A stretch of 64,000 nucleotides of DNA from Zhengitettix transpicula (lineage: Eukaryota; Arthropoda; Insecta; Orthoptera; Tetrigidae). Where the stretch lies: positions 75,002,532-75,066,531 of the forward strand of contig CM073591.1 of the NCBI GenBank assembly GCA_037074705.1. Reading direction: 5' to 3'. A program made the position numbers and the translations under genes. Below, one piece after another: positions 38,101-46,010 of the stretch (positions within the stretch are counted from its first letter, which is position 1; every line of letters starts with the position of its first letter). The notes beneath the pieces are model-generated. The model had not been told where the DNA came from, made no database searches, and was given only the letters and a program-made list of their open reading frames with translations.

Positions 38101-41100
38101 AAAATTATTTTTATTTATTTAATTACATAAAACTTCTGGTTAATTCCTGCTACAATTGCTATGTTTGACAAAACAACTACTTTTACATGTATTTTTTAAC
38201 AGTACCAATAATAATTTGAGTTTATTGTAATGCATACTTATTATATTCGCACTGTGTTGTACATAAAGTGGTTTAATTTAAATGCCTGTCTAAAATATAT
38301 TATTTGTTTGAAAGTGAATCAAATAAATTGAGAAATGGTTGACGATATGTAAATACAGCATGGAATAGGTTCCTTAAACATATAGTATTTTATCGAATTC
38401 AGTAATTCTTTATGATTTTAGCAAAAATATCACTGTAAAAATTTACTATTTCTTCTACAGATTTAGCGGCCTTCGTAAAATTTTGCTTGGGATAGGAAAT
38501 TACATTAATACTGAAGAGCACCTGCAGCAGGTAAGTCATTATGTGAAACTTAAAATGGCAGACAAAACTAAAAGATTACTTCGATTTAAGTGAGAAAATA
38601 ATGGCAGCATTGATTTTATCACTAAAATATTGTTCGCAATAGTTACGGCAATTGTCGTGTACAAATCAGAATATTTGTATCTGTAGAAACTGTTGCGGTT
38701 TGCCAAAAATAAATTGGAGCATATGCAGATAAAGAAACTCGTACCGTTCCATATGTGATTACATATGATGAATAATCAGTAGTCTCGACTCATCTGCGCA
38801 GGTTTTACATCAATTTATTACGTCGGAAACAATAATCTCTCAGTTCGTTCACAACCGTAAAAAGCGATTCCAACTGCGTTTATATCTAAAAGAACATAAA
38901 TTTGGTTCCCTCGGCCACATTTTACGACTTCGACAAGTAAGATCGATAACATCTTTCGTGATCTGCCTTCCACTAACGTCATAAAACTAGCCAAGACATC
39001 ACAATAATTACAAAGAAAATAATATTTTATACATAACGAAACAAATAATTAAAATTGGTCAAATAAAAAATAATAATTCGTCCCCTTCATATACTTATAT
39101 ACTAATATACAAAACAGTTGTTAGGTGAATCAAGTGTTTTCGTTGTAATCCTATTCTGGGGGGGGGGGATATTTATTTAAGAAGTTTAAAGTCATTTTTT
39201 TGAGTGGACATTGATATTGAAAATATTATTGTTCCAATTATTTTCATAGACCGTCAGGATTTATTACATATAACCATGCTGGAATGTTATTAATAAACTC
39301 AGCGACTACCATAACACCGGATTAGACACCAATCTTGGTAGTTATAAAATTATTATTATCACCTCTTTACACTGCCACTCATAGCGCCTAAACTTTAAAT
39401 TAACCATCAGTAATTAGTGGTGGTAGGAGTATACCTTGTTTACTAGATATACACGGTGTTTTTTTTTTTTTTAGGGCAATAGGCTACATGAGGGTAATCC
39501 ACTTAGGGCAACTCCCCTTTAATAGCATAGGAAGGGATTTGAAAGGGGGGATGCGGAAGGGTAGAGGAAGGTAGCCAAGGGTTAACTAGGGCCCCCGGGC
39601 TATATTTTAAGGATCCTACCCGGCATTCGCCTAAAGGAATGCAGGGAAAACCTTAGAAAAACCTGCATCGGGTAGGTCGGGCATTGGGTACTTGTCCCAC
39701 GCCCTTCCGATAGCGGGAGAGGAGTTTGCTGTGGGGACGCAGCTTACCCCTCGCCATGCCTTGACCTGTTTAGGAGGCAGCTGGCCGACTATTCCAATAG
39801 GAATAGCGGACAACTCTTGCCGTATGCCCAAGGTCTGCGACCCCGGAACATACACCTCTCAAAACAGACCGAGGTGCCTCGGCATGTGGGAACCTTAGTT
39901 CAAAAACACCAGAGAGATGTGAGAGCATCCCCAAAGGTAGCCCCCGCCAGAGCTCTCTGGGAAGGTTCACCTGCGAGAAATCCTCTCGCAGGCTTCCTTC
40001 GGCCACACGGTGTTTTGTGAATCTAATGTTTATTTTAGTGTTTTAATTCGCGTATGTATTACGAGCAAGCTTTTTAATTTAAATGTTTTAAGTAACATGA
40101 ATGCTGTTTAACGTATTTTAATGACAATTTTAAATTCTATTTGTTATTTATATTAATGTATTAACAAAATTAATAATGATTGTAACATTACTGATTTCGT
40201 TTATAATAAATACGGGTGATCATTGAAATTGACTATGTTCGAAAGGTAATAAATAGTTGAGGTCCATAAAACAGACGTTTTTGTTCAATTATTGATATTT
40301 AATTCTACGTTGATCGATTAAAATAATAAAAAAAAATTAACTTGACCTTGTCGGAATGCCATACTATAACACGGAATTCAACACTAATCTAGGTCGTTAC
40401 CGCATTATTTTAGTCACCCCCTTTCACCCCACCTCTAGAGCTGTCCTCATGCCGCTAGAGGATGAAATTAGACATTAAAACACAGAGAGTGAATCCGAGC
40501 GAACCCGTAAACTATTTATTCTGCGCCACTAGGTCGTTAGAGCATATTTTAAAAATTCCACCCCCACCCATGGGGGTCCAAAAGTTACCTTAAATCCGCA
40601 GGGTATATTCCTGGATCTTACGTGATTACGTGTTACAATTTTGGTTGCAATTTTTCCACGCATTTATTAATGATTTAATTTACAATCATAATTATGCATA
40701 ATAAGTTAACTAACATTAATTGTTCTACAATATTAATATTAAGCTATATTTCGTAAAAACGGACCTTTCGGGAAAATGACCTATTGGAATATTGACCTAT
40801 CGGGCAAACATCAATCGAGATAATGCCTGTCGGGCAAACGCCATTCGGGATATTGTAGTCGGGAAAATGTGCGTCTGGCAAGTGTTTGTCGGGATTACTA
40901 GACAGTTCTTTGGGATATAAACTATTAAACGGCTGTATTAAAAATATACTCCAGGAGACTAACTTAAAAAATCTTCTGAGATCGCCACCTGATTTGTGCG
41001 GTGTCTTTCTTCCGACTCTTGCGTTTCTTTATCACCTGAGGAAAGCAACAAGGATTGCTGAAACTTTGTGTGATATTTATTAACTCACTTAATTTTGTCT

Positions 41101-41731
41101 GTTATTTGACTATTTTTTATCTAATTATTATTATTTTAATGCATTTCGAATTATTTTTCGATTAATTACATTATTTTTTAGAATATTTTAAATGCCGCCG
41201 GGAAACTGTAAAATTATCCTTCCATAGATCATTCATTTATGATCCTTAATTCTTTTCGGCGTTTAAAAAGGACGAAAATTCCATAAATAATATATTTGAT
41301 GATACTGAACAAATGGGGGTAATATATAAAATAATTGAATAGTTTTCAAATTAAAATAATAGCGATAAACCCAAGTAAACATCTAAAAAATGTATGAAAT
41401 GAAAATTATTATTTATATTTCTATGCTCTAACTGCATCGCTTGAAAGCATGAAACACTATTCCCACAAATGCCTTCTACATTAATAAAATGTCTGTAAAC
41501 TATTATTCGCAGCTTGTGAACTTGACGGATGTTGTAAGCACTACCAACGCCAAAGCAGATCTAGAGGCTGCCATCGCTACGGCAAAGTCGCAGATCTCGT
41601 GGCTGAAGAATAACAGACAACCAGTAGAGGATTGGTTCAAAGCTCACAGCGGAGCTTCGACGACTGTTGTCTGCACTGCCTTTATCCTGAGCATGTCTTT
41701 CCTACTCACAACACTGACGGCGATCTGGTAA
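10930..41731 (+). CDS. Aminopeptidase N-like (M1 family) gene, 15 coding exons
   Basis: Joining fifteen GT-AG exons gives about 906 residues. This is a zinc metallopeptidase of family M1 that removes N-terminal residues from peptides, probably on the outer face of gut or other epithelial cells. Residues 1-18 form a signal peptide. The amino-terminal beta domain follows (with [10 protein letters not shown]), then GGMEN at about 286-290 (GAMEN in most relatives), HECTH at 322-326, the third zinc ligand E345 in WLSEGFA, and the catalytic tyrosine at about 408 in [12 protein letters not shown]. Next come a beta linker and an ERAP1-like helical domain. The last 22 residues are hydrophobic after small residues, as in GPI-anchored insect aminopeptidases. 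The 36-residue spacing from GGMEN to HECTH and the 18-residue HExxH-to-E spacing are those of the family. All exon phases agree except exon 3 to exon 4, where an acceptor at 18073 restores the frame. Which insect APN class it belongs to is undecided. Confidence 0.9.
12120..12327 (-). mobile_element. Poly(A)-tailed repeat family, subfamily A, truncated copy
   Basis: On the plus strand it begins with a T run and agtgtaacaggctacatgag, then the diagnostic ggtaatccac, ggcaactcc and atagcataggaagggt. The sense strand with the A tail is therefore the minus strand. It breaks off at about 12327, where a second copy of a different tail type begins. Compare the complete copy at 39463-40004. Confidence 0.8.
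12328..12690 (-). mobile_element. Poly(A)-tailed repeat family, subfamily B, truncated copy
   Basis: The tail region reads ggtgtagacaggctatatat and then agggtaatcc, which matches the tail of the copy at 51975-52509 (reverse complement) rather than that of subfamily A. The body (atagcataggaaaggg, ggatcct, cggaaggg-like block, ggaggcagctggccgacta) is shared with the other copies. It ends near 12690, so the 5' third is missing. Confidence 0.8.
12998..13233 (+). CDS. APN-like exon 2: amino-terminal beta domain
   Basis: Acceptor ttttccag at 12997, donor GTAAGT at 13234. It codes for residues 63-141, entering in phase 0 and leaving with two bases (AC) of a threonine codon. It includes the FYLSKYTD segment typical of M1 amino domains just before the ATQF block in exon 3, and further sequons (NGT, NGS). 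Confidence 0.88.
13234..15094 (+). other. Intron 2
   Basis: A GT-AG intron. No exon or repeat shared with the window is certain. On the minus strand at 14543-14560 the text TAGCTCAGTTGGTAGA resembles a pol III A box, perhaps an old tRNA-derived SINE, but no B box was found. Confidence 0.65.
15095..15238 (+). CDS. APN-like exon 3: ATQF and [10 protein letters not shown] segment
   Basis: Acceptor attcaag at 15094, donor GTAAGT at 15239. With the two carried bases it reads T-ILAATQFQ, then [15 protein letters not shown], one of the most conserved stretches of M1 aminopeptidases. It contributes residues 141-189 and leaves two bases (GA) of a glutamate or aspartate codon, which exon 4 must complete. 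Confidence 0.88.
15904..16018 (+). pseudogene. Partial duplicate of APN exon 4 (exon relic)
   Basis: About 110 bases are nearly identical to 18277-18390, from the [14 protein letters not shown] segment through the GGMEN region to WGIII. Few differences are visible: an extra base in cttaagcaagc, a change that turns GGMEN into GVMEN, and two that look synonymous. The match stops just before the donor, which is replaced by cattaatg, and no acceptor-flanked exon surrounds it. It is very probably an unspliced relic of a recent local duplication. Confidence 0.8.
16600..17185 (-). repeat. gttgcccg repeat family, two units in reverse
   Basis: Two diverged units are recognised by aaatccggg followed by a ggatgt-gctgag block at about 16905 and 17148, the reverse of the attaaactcagcga text at 6144 and 6382. 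Between them are the cacccttag blocks and a ggtgttaa tract as in the other copies. Confidence 0.55.
18073..18396 (+). CDS. APN-like exon 4: MSTYL and GGMEN segment
   Basis: It codes for residues 189-297, including [23 protein letters not shown] and the substrate-binding exopeptidase motif as GGMENWGI. The donor GTAAGT is at 18397. The start is uncertain. The nearest AG (18051-18052) would add [12 protein letters not shown] residues that fit the usual spacing, but it is one base out of frame with exon 3. The AG at 18071-18072 (gatccgcag) is in frame and gives a slightly shorter loop. A sequencing or assembly slip in the AAA run after 18052 is the alternative. Exon 4 ends with two bases (AG) of an arginine codon. 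Confidence 0.8.
19050..19440 (-). repeat. Catacata-tailed interspersed repeat, reverse copy
   Basis: It begins with tgtatgtatgta (reverse of the CATA tail), then ttgcaacaaaaattggtac, the complement of text at 9440-9470, and ends near the complement of gcaaggatcgtaaagtattt at about 9113. The central CT microsatellite of the other copy is absent. Confidence 0.6.
20901..20908 (+). promoter_or_regulatory. TATA-box-like motif in a GC-richer intronic block
   Basis: TATAAATA follows palindromic, CpG-containing text (AGCGCTAGCGCT-like at about 20830 and GTGACTAAAAGTCAC near 20840). About 25-60 bases downstream comes a hammerhead-like core and then the 18-base perfect palindrome CGAATACAATTGTATTCG (20970-20987). 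The arrangement looks like a promoter of a mobile element rather than of the host gene. No transcript evidence is available. Confidence 0.3.
20933..20965 (+). other. Hammerhead-ribozyme-like core
   Basis: CTAGAAGA is followed by GTGAC, the loop AGTTAAC and GTCAT (a 5-bp helix II with one wobble pair), then CGAAAC at 20960-20965. The bases before and after (TATTC and GAATA) could form a short helix I. The A after CT breaks the CUGANGA consensus. It is probably a decayed copy. Confidence 0.25.
21174..21354 (+). CDS. APN-like exon 5: zinc-binding HECTH-x18-E
   Basis: The acceptor AG is at 21172-21173, and the first G completes the arginine begun in exon 4. It codes for residues 297-357: [13 protein letters not shown], then [14 protein letters not shown] with both zinc histidines and the catalytic glutamate, then [15 protein letters not shown] with the third ligand exactly 18 residues after the second histidine. 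The donor GTAACT is at 21355 in phase 0. This exon alone establishes the M1 family. Confidence 0.95.
21355..23659 (+). other. Intron 5
   Basis: A GT-AG intron with a short TA run (about 22438-22455). No coding or repeat content is recognised. Confidence 0.7.
23660..23819 (+). CDS. APN-like exon 6: catalytic tyrosine
   Basis: Acceptor tgtttacag at 23659, donor GTTAAC at 23820. It codes for residues 358-411 ([16 protein letters not shown] onwards) and ends at FDDITYSK plus one base. The tyrosine of TYSK, about residue 408 and 63 residues after the third zinc ligand, matches the transition-state tyrosine of M1 enzymes. Confidence 0.9.
23820..26366 (+). other. Intron 6
   Basis: A GT-AG intron. 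A GC-richer patch near 25160-25560 contains ggctaaggcgtcggcct, which resembles the D arm of a serine-type tRNA, but no complete tRNA can be folded. The open frames at 25746-26077 overlap on both strands and show no domain. Confidence 0.65.
26367..26448 (+). CDS. APN-like exon 7
   Basis: Acceptor gatttttag at 26366, donor GTAACT at 26449. It codes for residues 411-438, [17 protein letters not shown] and on to YLMH, the conserved helix after the catalytic tyrosine. It enters with the last two bases of an alanine codon and leaves with two bases of a serine codon. Confidence 0.92.
26449..27825 (+). other. Intron 7, containing a TIR element
   Basis: A GT-AG intron. The only recognised content is the 183-bp terminal-inverted-repeat element at 27432-27614. 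Overlapping plus and minus frames at 27098-27311 are not called. Confidence 0.7.
27432..27614. mobile_element. Small terminal-inverted-repeat element (MITE)
   Basis: The ends are inverted repeats of about 31 bases with three mismatches: CAGTTTCTTGGTAACACGAT inward from 27432 and the complement of CAGTCTCTTAGTAACACGAT inward from 27614, both continuing TTATTG. The interior is non-coding. No clear target-site duplication was seen, so the superfamily is undecided. Confidence 0.65.
27826..27988 (+). CDS. APN-like exon 8
   Basis: Acceptor cgtattacag at 27825, donor GTAAAA at 27989. It codes for residues 438-492, [16 protein letters not shown] through the conserved [14 protein letters not shown] block that ends the catalytic domain. 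It ends in phase 0. Confidence 0.92.
27989..31657 (+). other. Intron 8, the longest intron
   Basis: A GT-AG intron of about 3.7 kb. It holds a poly(A)-tailed repeat copy at 30889-31300; nothing else is recognised. The frame at 29327-29602 shows no domain. Confidence 0.7.
30889..31300 (-). mobile_element. Poly(A)-tailed repeat family, subfamily A copy
   Basis: T run, then agagtaacaggctacacgat, ggcaactcct and atataggaagagatttgaaag. The body continues to ttcccaaggcctgcgacacc and stops near 31300, so the 5' part present in the complete copy is missing. A 12-base block after ggctaca is deleted. The short open frame across it is not a gene. Confidence 0.8.
31658..31838 (+). CDS. APN-like exon 9: beta linker domain
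   Basis: Acceptor attatag at 31657, donor GTGAGC at 31839. It codes for residues 493-553: [20 protein letters not shown], then [11 protein letters not shown] and [12 protein letters not shown], the small beta domain between the catalytic and helical domains. It leaves one base (G) of a glycine codon. Confidence 0.92.
31839..33280 (+). other. Intron 9
   Basis: A GT-AG intron with no recognised repeat or exon. A GC-richer segment at 32150-32280 is unexplained. Confidence 0.7.
33281..33555 (+). CDS. APN-like exon 10: start of ERAP1-like helical domain
   Basis: Acceptor ttctgcacag at 33280, donor GTAACA at 33556. It codes for residues 553-644: [15 protein letters not shown] (the family's G-x-YR-x-x-YD-x-x-NW), [17 protein letters not shown], and [15 protein letters not shown]. 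It ends in phase 0. Base composition is less AT-rich than the introns. Confidence 0.95.
34070..34190 (-). mobile_element. tRNA-derived SINE, reverse copy
   Basis: On the minus strand the text runs from ggccagctacgtcgata (A-box region) to a B-box-like GGTTTGGTTCC and then cggtccagatttttccat. From CACGTATCATGTGTAGGTC onward it aligns with the plus-strand copy at 34866-35020. The two copies face opposite ways about 0.7 kb apart. Confidence 0.6.
34866..35020 (+). mobile_element. tRNA-derived SINE
   Basis: The head resembles a tRNA: cccggatagctcagatggta contains an A box (TAGCTCAGATGG), and ggggttggttccc about 50 bases later contains a B box. The expected acceptor-stem pairing is lost, so it is not a functional tRNA gene. 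The body continues aagatttttccatactgaaa, shared with the reverse copy. Confidence 0.65.
35156..35346 (+). CDS. APN-like exon 11
   Basis: Acceptor atgtttcag at 35155, donor GTGAGT at 35347. It codes for residues 645-708, including [21 protein letters not shown], the helical-domain segment around the conserved paired cysteines of insect APNs. It leaves two bases (GA) of a glutamate codon. Confidence 0.93.
35524..35691 (+). CDS. APN-like exon 12
   Basis: Acceptor tttttcgcag at 35523, donor GTATGT at 35692. It codes for residues 708-764: [17 protein letters not shown], then [13 protein letters not shown] and [17 protein letters not shown]. The intron before it (35347-35523) is the shortest in the gene at 177 bases. 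Confidence 0.93.
35841..36191 (+). mobile_element. Poly(A)-tailed repeat family, subfamily A copy (plus)
   Basis: It begins within the body (ctgagaggtgttagttcagg, gttgcagacct), runs through the cggccagctgactcctaaac block and the tgatgcaggtttt block, and ends cctcatgtagcatgttactc followed by a 10-A tail at 36182-36191. It is 5' truncated. Confidence 0.8.
37441..37547 (+). mobile_element. Poly(A)-tailed repeat family, short 3' fragment
   Basis: Only the last 100 bases are present: cccgcatccccctttt, cctacgctattaaagagg, ccctcatgtaacatatcgct, then an A tail. This is typical of severe 5' truncation of a retroposed copy. Confidence 0.75.
37902..38042 (+). CDS. APN-like exon 13
   Basis: Acceptor ctttttcag at 37901, donor GTGAGT at 38043. 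It codes for residues 764-811: [29 protein letters not shown] and ALDLVQG. The split threonine and glycine codons match the neighbouring exons. Confidence 0.93.
38461..38530 (+). CDS. APN-like exon 14
   Basis: Acceptor tcttctacag at 38460, donor GTAAGT at 38531. A small exon for residues 811-834, [20 protein letters not shown] and LQQ, ending in phase 0. Confidence 0.93.
39463..40004 (-). mobile_element. Poly(A)-tailed repeat family, complete copy with TSD
   Basis: ACACGGTGTTTT occurs immediately on both sides (39451-39462 and 40005-40016), a 12-bp target-site duplication, so both ends are defined. Sense is the minus strand: it starts ggccgaagg, has a perfect 9-bp hairpin (CCTGCGAGA and TCTCGCAGG, 39970-39992) at the 5' end, and ends in an A tail. 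The length is about 540 bases including the tail. It has no convincing coding frame and no clear tRNA A/B boxes. It could be a long SINE or the 3' end of a LINE, but the hairpin at a TSD-bounded 5' end favours a discrete non-autonomous element. Confidence 0.85.
40360..40680 (+). repeat. gttgcccg repeat family, fragment
   Basis: It shares the order of blocks seen at 6382-6680: accataacac-like start, aattcaacactaatct, a CCCC-rich tract, then ttggttgcaatttttccacg near the end. It is strongly diverged. Confidence 0.45.
41513..41731 (+). CDS. APN-like exon 15: last exon and GPI-anchor-like tail
   Basis: Acceptor ctattattcgcag at 41512; the stop TAA is at 41729-41731. It codes for residues 835-906: [35 protein letters not shown], then SGAS (about 880-883, candidate anchor sites) and about 20 hydrophobic residues to the end. 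The lack of any charged residue after the hydrophobic run suits a GPI signal rather than a transmembrane anchor. Confidence 0.93.
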   Translation, partial: LVNLTDVVSTTNAKADLEAAIATAKSQISWLKNNRQPVEDWFKAHSGASTTVVCTAFILSMSFLLTTLTAIW

Positions 41732-42015
41732 CGGACCCAAACGGAAACAGCAACCAAAGTTTATTTGAACACAATTGTACTGAAAAAAGATAAGTAAATG
41801 TTGAGTGACGGAGATGAGGCGTAGATATTGTGGACTACCAAAAATCTAAGTATTATCTACATATTTATTTGTCAAGAATTATTAAATGTAATACTTTTTT
41901 CCAATAAGTAAACAACGATGATATGTATATTACGATCTCTTTGGAGGATAACTTGTCATTAATCAAATAATAATGATAAATATTATTGAAGTATTATATA
42001 TTTTTGGAAAATAAA
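41732..42015 (+). terminator. 3' untranslated region with polyadenylation signal
   Basis: AATAAA occurs at 42010-42015, about 280 bases after the stop codon. It is the first full signal in the 3' region. The choice is inferred; a later aaataaaaaa run near 42619 could also serve. Confidence 0.5.
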
Positions 42016-45000
42016 TAATTTAAAACACAATCAATTCTTATTTATGAATAATTACCTTTAGGAACTTTGTATAAGGACGTAGATCTTTTTCCTTGGGATA
42101 TTTTAATAGGTAGGAAAATCATTATTTTAGTAATGAAAATATATCAGAATACGTAATAATCTCTATTAGCGCACTTAACAAAAAATATTTGGTTTTAGTT
42201 TCTTTTTCAACTACAGTTAAGTTATTCGCCGTTAGAAAAAAACATTTATCCGCGTCGAAACGTCCGGCAGTTTTTTAATTCAAGTTTACTTAGTTTAAGT
42301 ACCTTTCTTTTTTAAGTTTGTCTGTTATAAACGTATTTTTAACGTTATTATTAAAATTGGGAACATGAAATAATAAGATATAAAATAATAAGATAATAAA
42401 TATTCGCATGGGAGTTCTGAGAAGTATAAATAAGAGTGGAAAATGAATTTTGTACAGTTTTTAAAAACTTTGATCTCAATTGCAAATACTGATGAGTGTT
42501 TGAAATTTATTGTCAAACACATATGGTATGGTCCAAGTACTTAAAAAATTACATCAGACGTTCTATGTATAATAATATTTTTATTCATAAATTGTAATAT
42601 TGAAGTATGACCAAATTTCGGCAAATAAAAAAGGACAATAGTTCTTAGTTTGCGATAAAAAGTATTAGTATGTAGCATCATGAGTACTAAGGGTTAACTT
42701 CATAAGATATAATAATATTCGTTACATTGCTGAAATATACAGGAAAAAAAACCTCATAATTACTAAGACCAAAATTCTAATTCATAATTCTTCACACAAA
42801 CTTCATACTACCTTTCTTTCTACTATACGTCATTTCTTTATTCCCACATCATCGTATGCTGCACACAACTTCGATGATTGCGATAAACGTAGTAAAAAAT
42901 TAATCCTTGCTCACTGAAACCAATAATTAAACTGCATTTATAATTGGTTTGAAGGCGTTTTATAAAAAATATATATTTAACATTTCAGTCTATGGAAACA
43001 CTGTTTTAATTAATAACAAAATTTTATTTATTTCGTTGATTCAAAATAAAGAAGCAATTTGATGAATTAATGGAATAAGTTCGTAAATTAAATATGTTTC
43101 AAACTCAGCCACACAATTTACAATATCTATAATCGGAGGATAAAGTTCCATTAAATAAATACGATTTTTTTGAATGACCAGAAGTTTTGTGTCTGTCAAT
43201 ACTCAGGAAGACTTCGTCGTGTCTGCAGCAGGGCGGCTATATCACGAGTTGTTCATCACCCATATGTTAACTCCGGCGAACTCTTAGTGAACGGTTCCAC
43301 ATCCATTCCCTGTCAATTCCAAAATCTCCACAACGTATCTCTCTGTTTTTCTCTTCATCTCAAAACCGAACTAATATCTTCAGTTCTTCAGGCGCTATTT
43401 AAACTTCAATTAAACATTCCAACCTCATAGACTGTTAGACAATTCGCTGTGACCACACAGATCCATGAAATAGAATAAATTCTGTCATGACTGATATCGT
43501 GACCACTTTGACCCGCACATTTTTTTGAGCCACGATTTTGCATAATCCCTGCGAAATTTACCAAACGGGTTAGCAGAATTTGTTTATGGGCCGAAGATGG
43601 CCATCCGCTGAGCACACAATATCTGAAATTGCATTTTATTATTTATTAAAATGTATCTCTATTTGCTTCATCGTCTATTACATTGCTACTCGAATTCAAA
43701 GAAGATATTGTAGTTTGTGAACAAAATAGCAGGATAATGCTGTTTCCCAAATTTAAAATTCGAAAAGAAATAGTAGGCCTACTTGGAGCAAAGGCAGATT
43801 TTCTTTGGTGAGGCACAACTCTAGCCGCAGTTTTTTAACAAACATACTTTCTTGATACTGTAAGTATTAATTCATTATTCTCACTTGTGAATTGAAATAG
43901 TATATTAGCGAAAATTTTTCATACCTGCATTTATTACTATTATATAAGAGATACTAATGTTATAATAAATTTACAAAGCCTAATTTTTTAAATAAGGACC
44001 ATGAAAGGCAGAAAATTCTAAATCTAATTTATAGTAATGTTAGAATAATGACATGGAGGTTTTTATTGTATAAACTAGTACTGATAAATTACGTTTAACC
44101 AGTTGCATGGGAACTGTATCAGAAGAACAGAAACTAAAAAAGAGCAATGCTACGATGTCAAGTGAACACATCAGATGACACAATATTCGAAATTATGTTT
44201 CAGACGCGAATATTATGGTAACAAAAATCGTATTAAATTACTTACGTGTGTTAGCATGTAAAAAAAGTGTTTGTCGTACCTTGATAAGATAAACTGTTTA
44301 AGGAAAAACACTTCCTTCCTCAAATTCTTCAACTAGTGAATAGACAAATGATAATTATCGTTTCAATTACTTTATAATCCTATTTTAAAAACGATCAGTG
44401 TGAACAATTATTTTTCGAACATGTAGAGAAAATAATATGCTTACATATTGGAATTAATTGGAGTGAAATTCTCAATCAGATTTATAGTTTTTACTTGCTG
44501 AAATATAACCAGTAAAAATCAAAATAAATTTGCATTAAAAGGTTAACATCTTTATGGATCATTAGTTCATTTCTCATTTGAATAAACTTTTAGAAGCGGA
44601 AAAATACAAAAGTAAATGAATATAAAATTTTAAATATTATTAATACACAAGTAGGACAATATGAATAACATAAATGTGATACTTAAACACGTATTTAGTT
44701 ACATTCGGAGTCAAGACGACTCTTTGTCTGAGGTTTCTTTTGAGACTCAATTATGACAAAATAACTAAATAATGACAAATATATTTTACTCATCGGGAGA
44801 TTAAAGGGTTTCCGAGTGTGTGGCGATAATGTTGATAGGGCTATATACACACATACTTTGCGTAAACGTGATAGATGTTAAAAAATTCTATAACCTGCTC
44901 AGTCAGTTGGTAAAATAGTAATCACAAGGATATAAGTAAACAGCTAAAACTTAAGCAAAAAATAAATATAATACTTATTCTAAATTAATTATAGTCTTCG

Positions 45001-45500
45001 AAAAATCTCCATTAAAGATAATTTTTTAGTAATTTCAGAGTTTTATATCCCATACTGAACATGAGATTTTTATTACAAAAGTTACAGCCTTACAAAAGAT
45101 ACAAGTTGGCCAAAACAAGAAATAATTAAATATATTTTGAAAAAAATGCAAAAATTCGAGTTGCAAATAGAATAACTGCAACGATTACTTTTTAGCCAGT
45201 AATAAAGATATCTATAATTGCGTTAGATAAAATAACGAGGACATTCTTCTTTCTTATTTTTGCAAGAGTGTAATACATAAATGAGTTATTTAATTACGGA
45301 GTAGGTTATCAATGAGATATGTTTTATTTAGCGTTAATCTTCGTAGGTCAGTCTGCTATCGAAGAAAAGTATCAAACAGATCTCATGTGTTATAGATTAA
45401 GTAATAGTTTGTGAAATTCTACAGATGATACAGATTAGAATAATCCAGTTTAAAACCCTAGTTCTAGTCTCTCTAATCAAGAATTTTATCACTGTCTTGG
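42016..45500. other. Intergenic AT-rich stretch
   Basis: No gene is recognised. The frames at 43170-43430 (plus) and 43406-43615 (minus) lie in a slightly GC-richer block (about 43180-43620) without a recognisable domain. Text at 44890-44910 (gctcagtcagttggtaaaat) weakly resembles a pol III A box. Confidence 0.45.
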
Positions 45501-45529
45501 ATATAAATAAGGTTGCAATGAAAAATTTA

Positions 45530-45710
45530 CGTCTGATTGAAAATTAATAATAATAAAGACGCCAAATGCAGACAAAAGAAGTGAAAATATAAATACCACA
45601 CCACTTTATTTTGTCAACTGACTAGTGCATGAAAGGAACAAGGATCCCAGAAACATTATCACTTCTTTTATCTGTATTTGGCAATCTTTCTTATTATAAA
45701 TAAGGTGCAT
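45530..45710. mobile_element. Foldback MITE, diverged copy
   Basis: The arms gacgccaaatgcagac and, near the other end, gtatttggcaatctttctt are inverted. The core shares ttgtcaactgactagtgcat and ggaacaaggatcccagaaac with the better preserved copy at 58690-58932. Both are preceded by atttacgtctgattgaaaat. Confidence 0.55.
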
Positions 45711-45744
45711 TAGAAATATTTATAGATTTTATAGATATGTTTCA

Positions 45745-46010
45745 ATGTCATTGAAACTTAAAAATATTTATTCGACGCAAGTATCGGCCGTTTCTCCATT
45801 TTTTTTAAAAGAATTCTATCGCTCGCCACCTCAGCCTCTAGGGATGTTAGTCGTATCTTACTCCCACAGTGTTTGTTTCCAGTTAGTATTCAACATGTAC
45901 AAAGAATTTGGTCGAAATTGCTCGACGCGTTTAAATTTGTATGTGGAACATACACACAAACATCCAATTTTATTTTTTACTTTTAAACATCTGGAGATAC
46001 GTTTCAGAGC
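45745..46010 (+). repeat. gttgcccg/catacata repeat family, 3' fragment
   Basis: Blocks shared with 6540-6680 (aatatttattcgacgcaagt, gcctctagggatgttagtcg) and with the catacata-tailed copy (cgacgcgtttaaatttgtat) occur in order here. This suggests that the two repeat groups belong to one family. It ends in acatacacacaaacatcc. Confidence 0.55.

Larger units (their letters stand above)
38531..41512 (+). other. Intron 14, containing the complete repeat copy
   Basis: A GT-AG intron. It contains the full-length poly(A)-tailed repeat (39463-40004), fragments of the gttgcccg family (about 39290-39370 and 40360-40680), and a G run at about 39160-39169. At 40770-40880 there are repeated tcggg blocks (gacctttcggg, gacctatcggg, cctgtcggg and so on) every 20-25 bases, a small degenerate tandem array. 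Confidence 0.65.

Noticed and set aside
39631..40020. Several overlapping ORFs of 67-78 codons
   Set aside because: They lie inside the poly(A)-tailed repeat, overlap on both strands, and are broken differently in the other copies (51913-52288, 53900-54112, 31076-31318).
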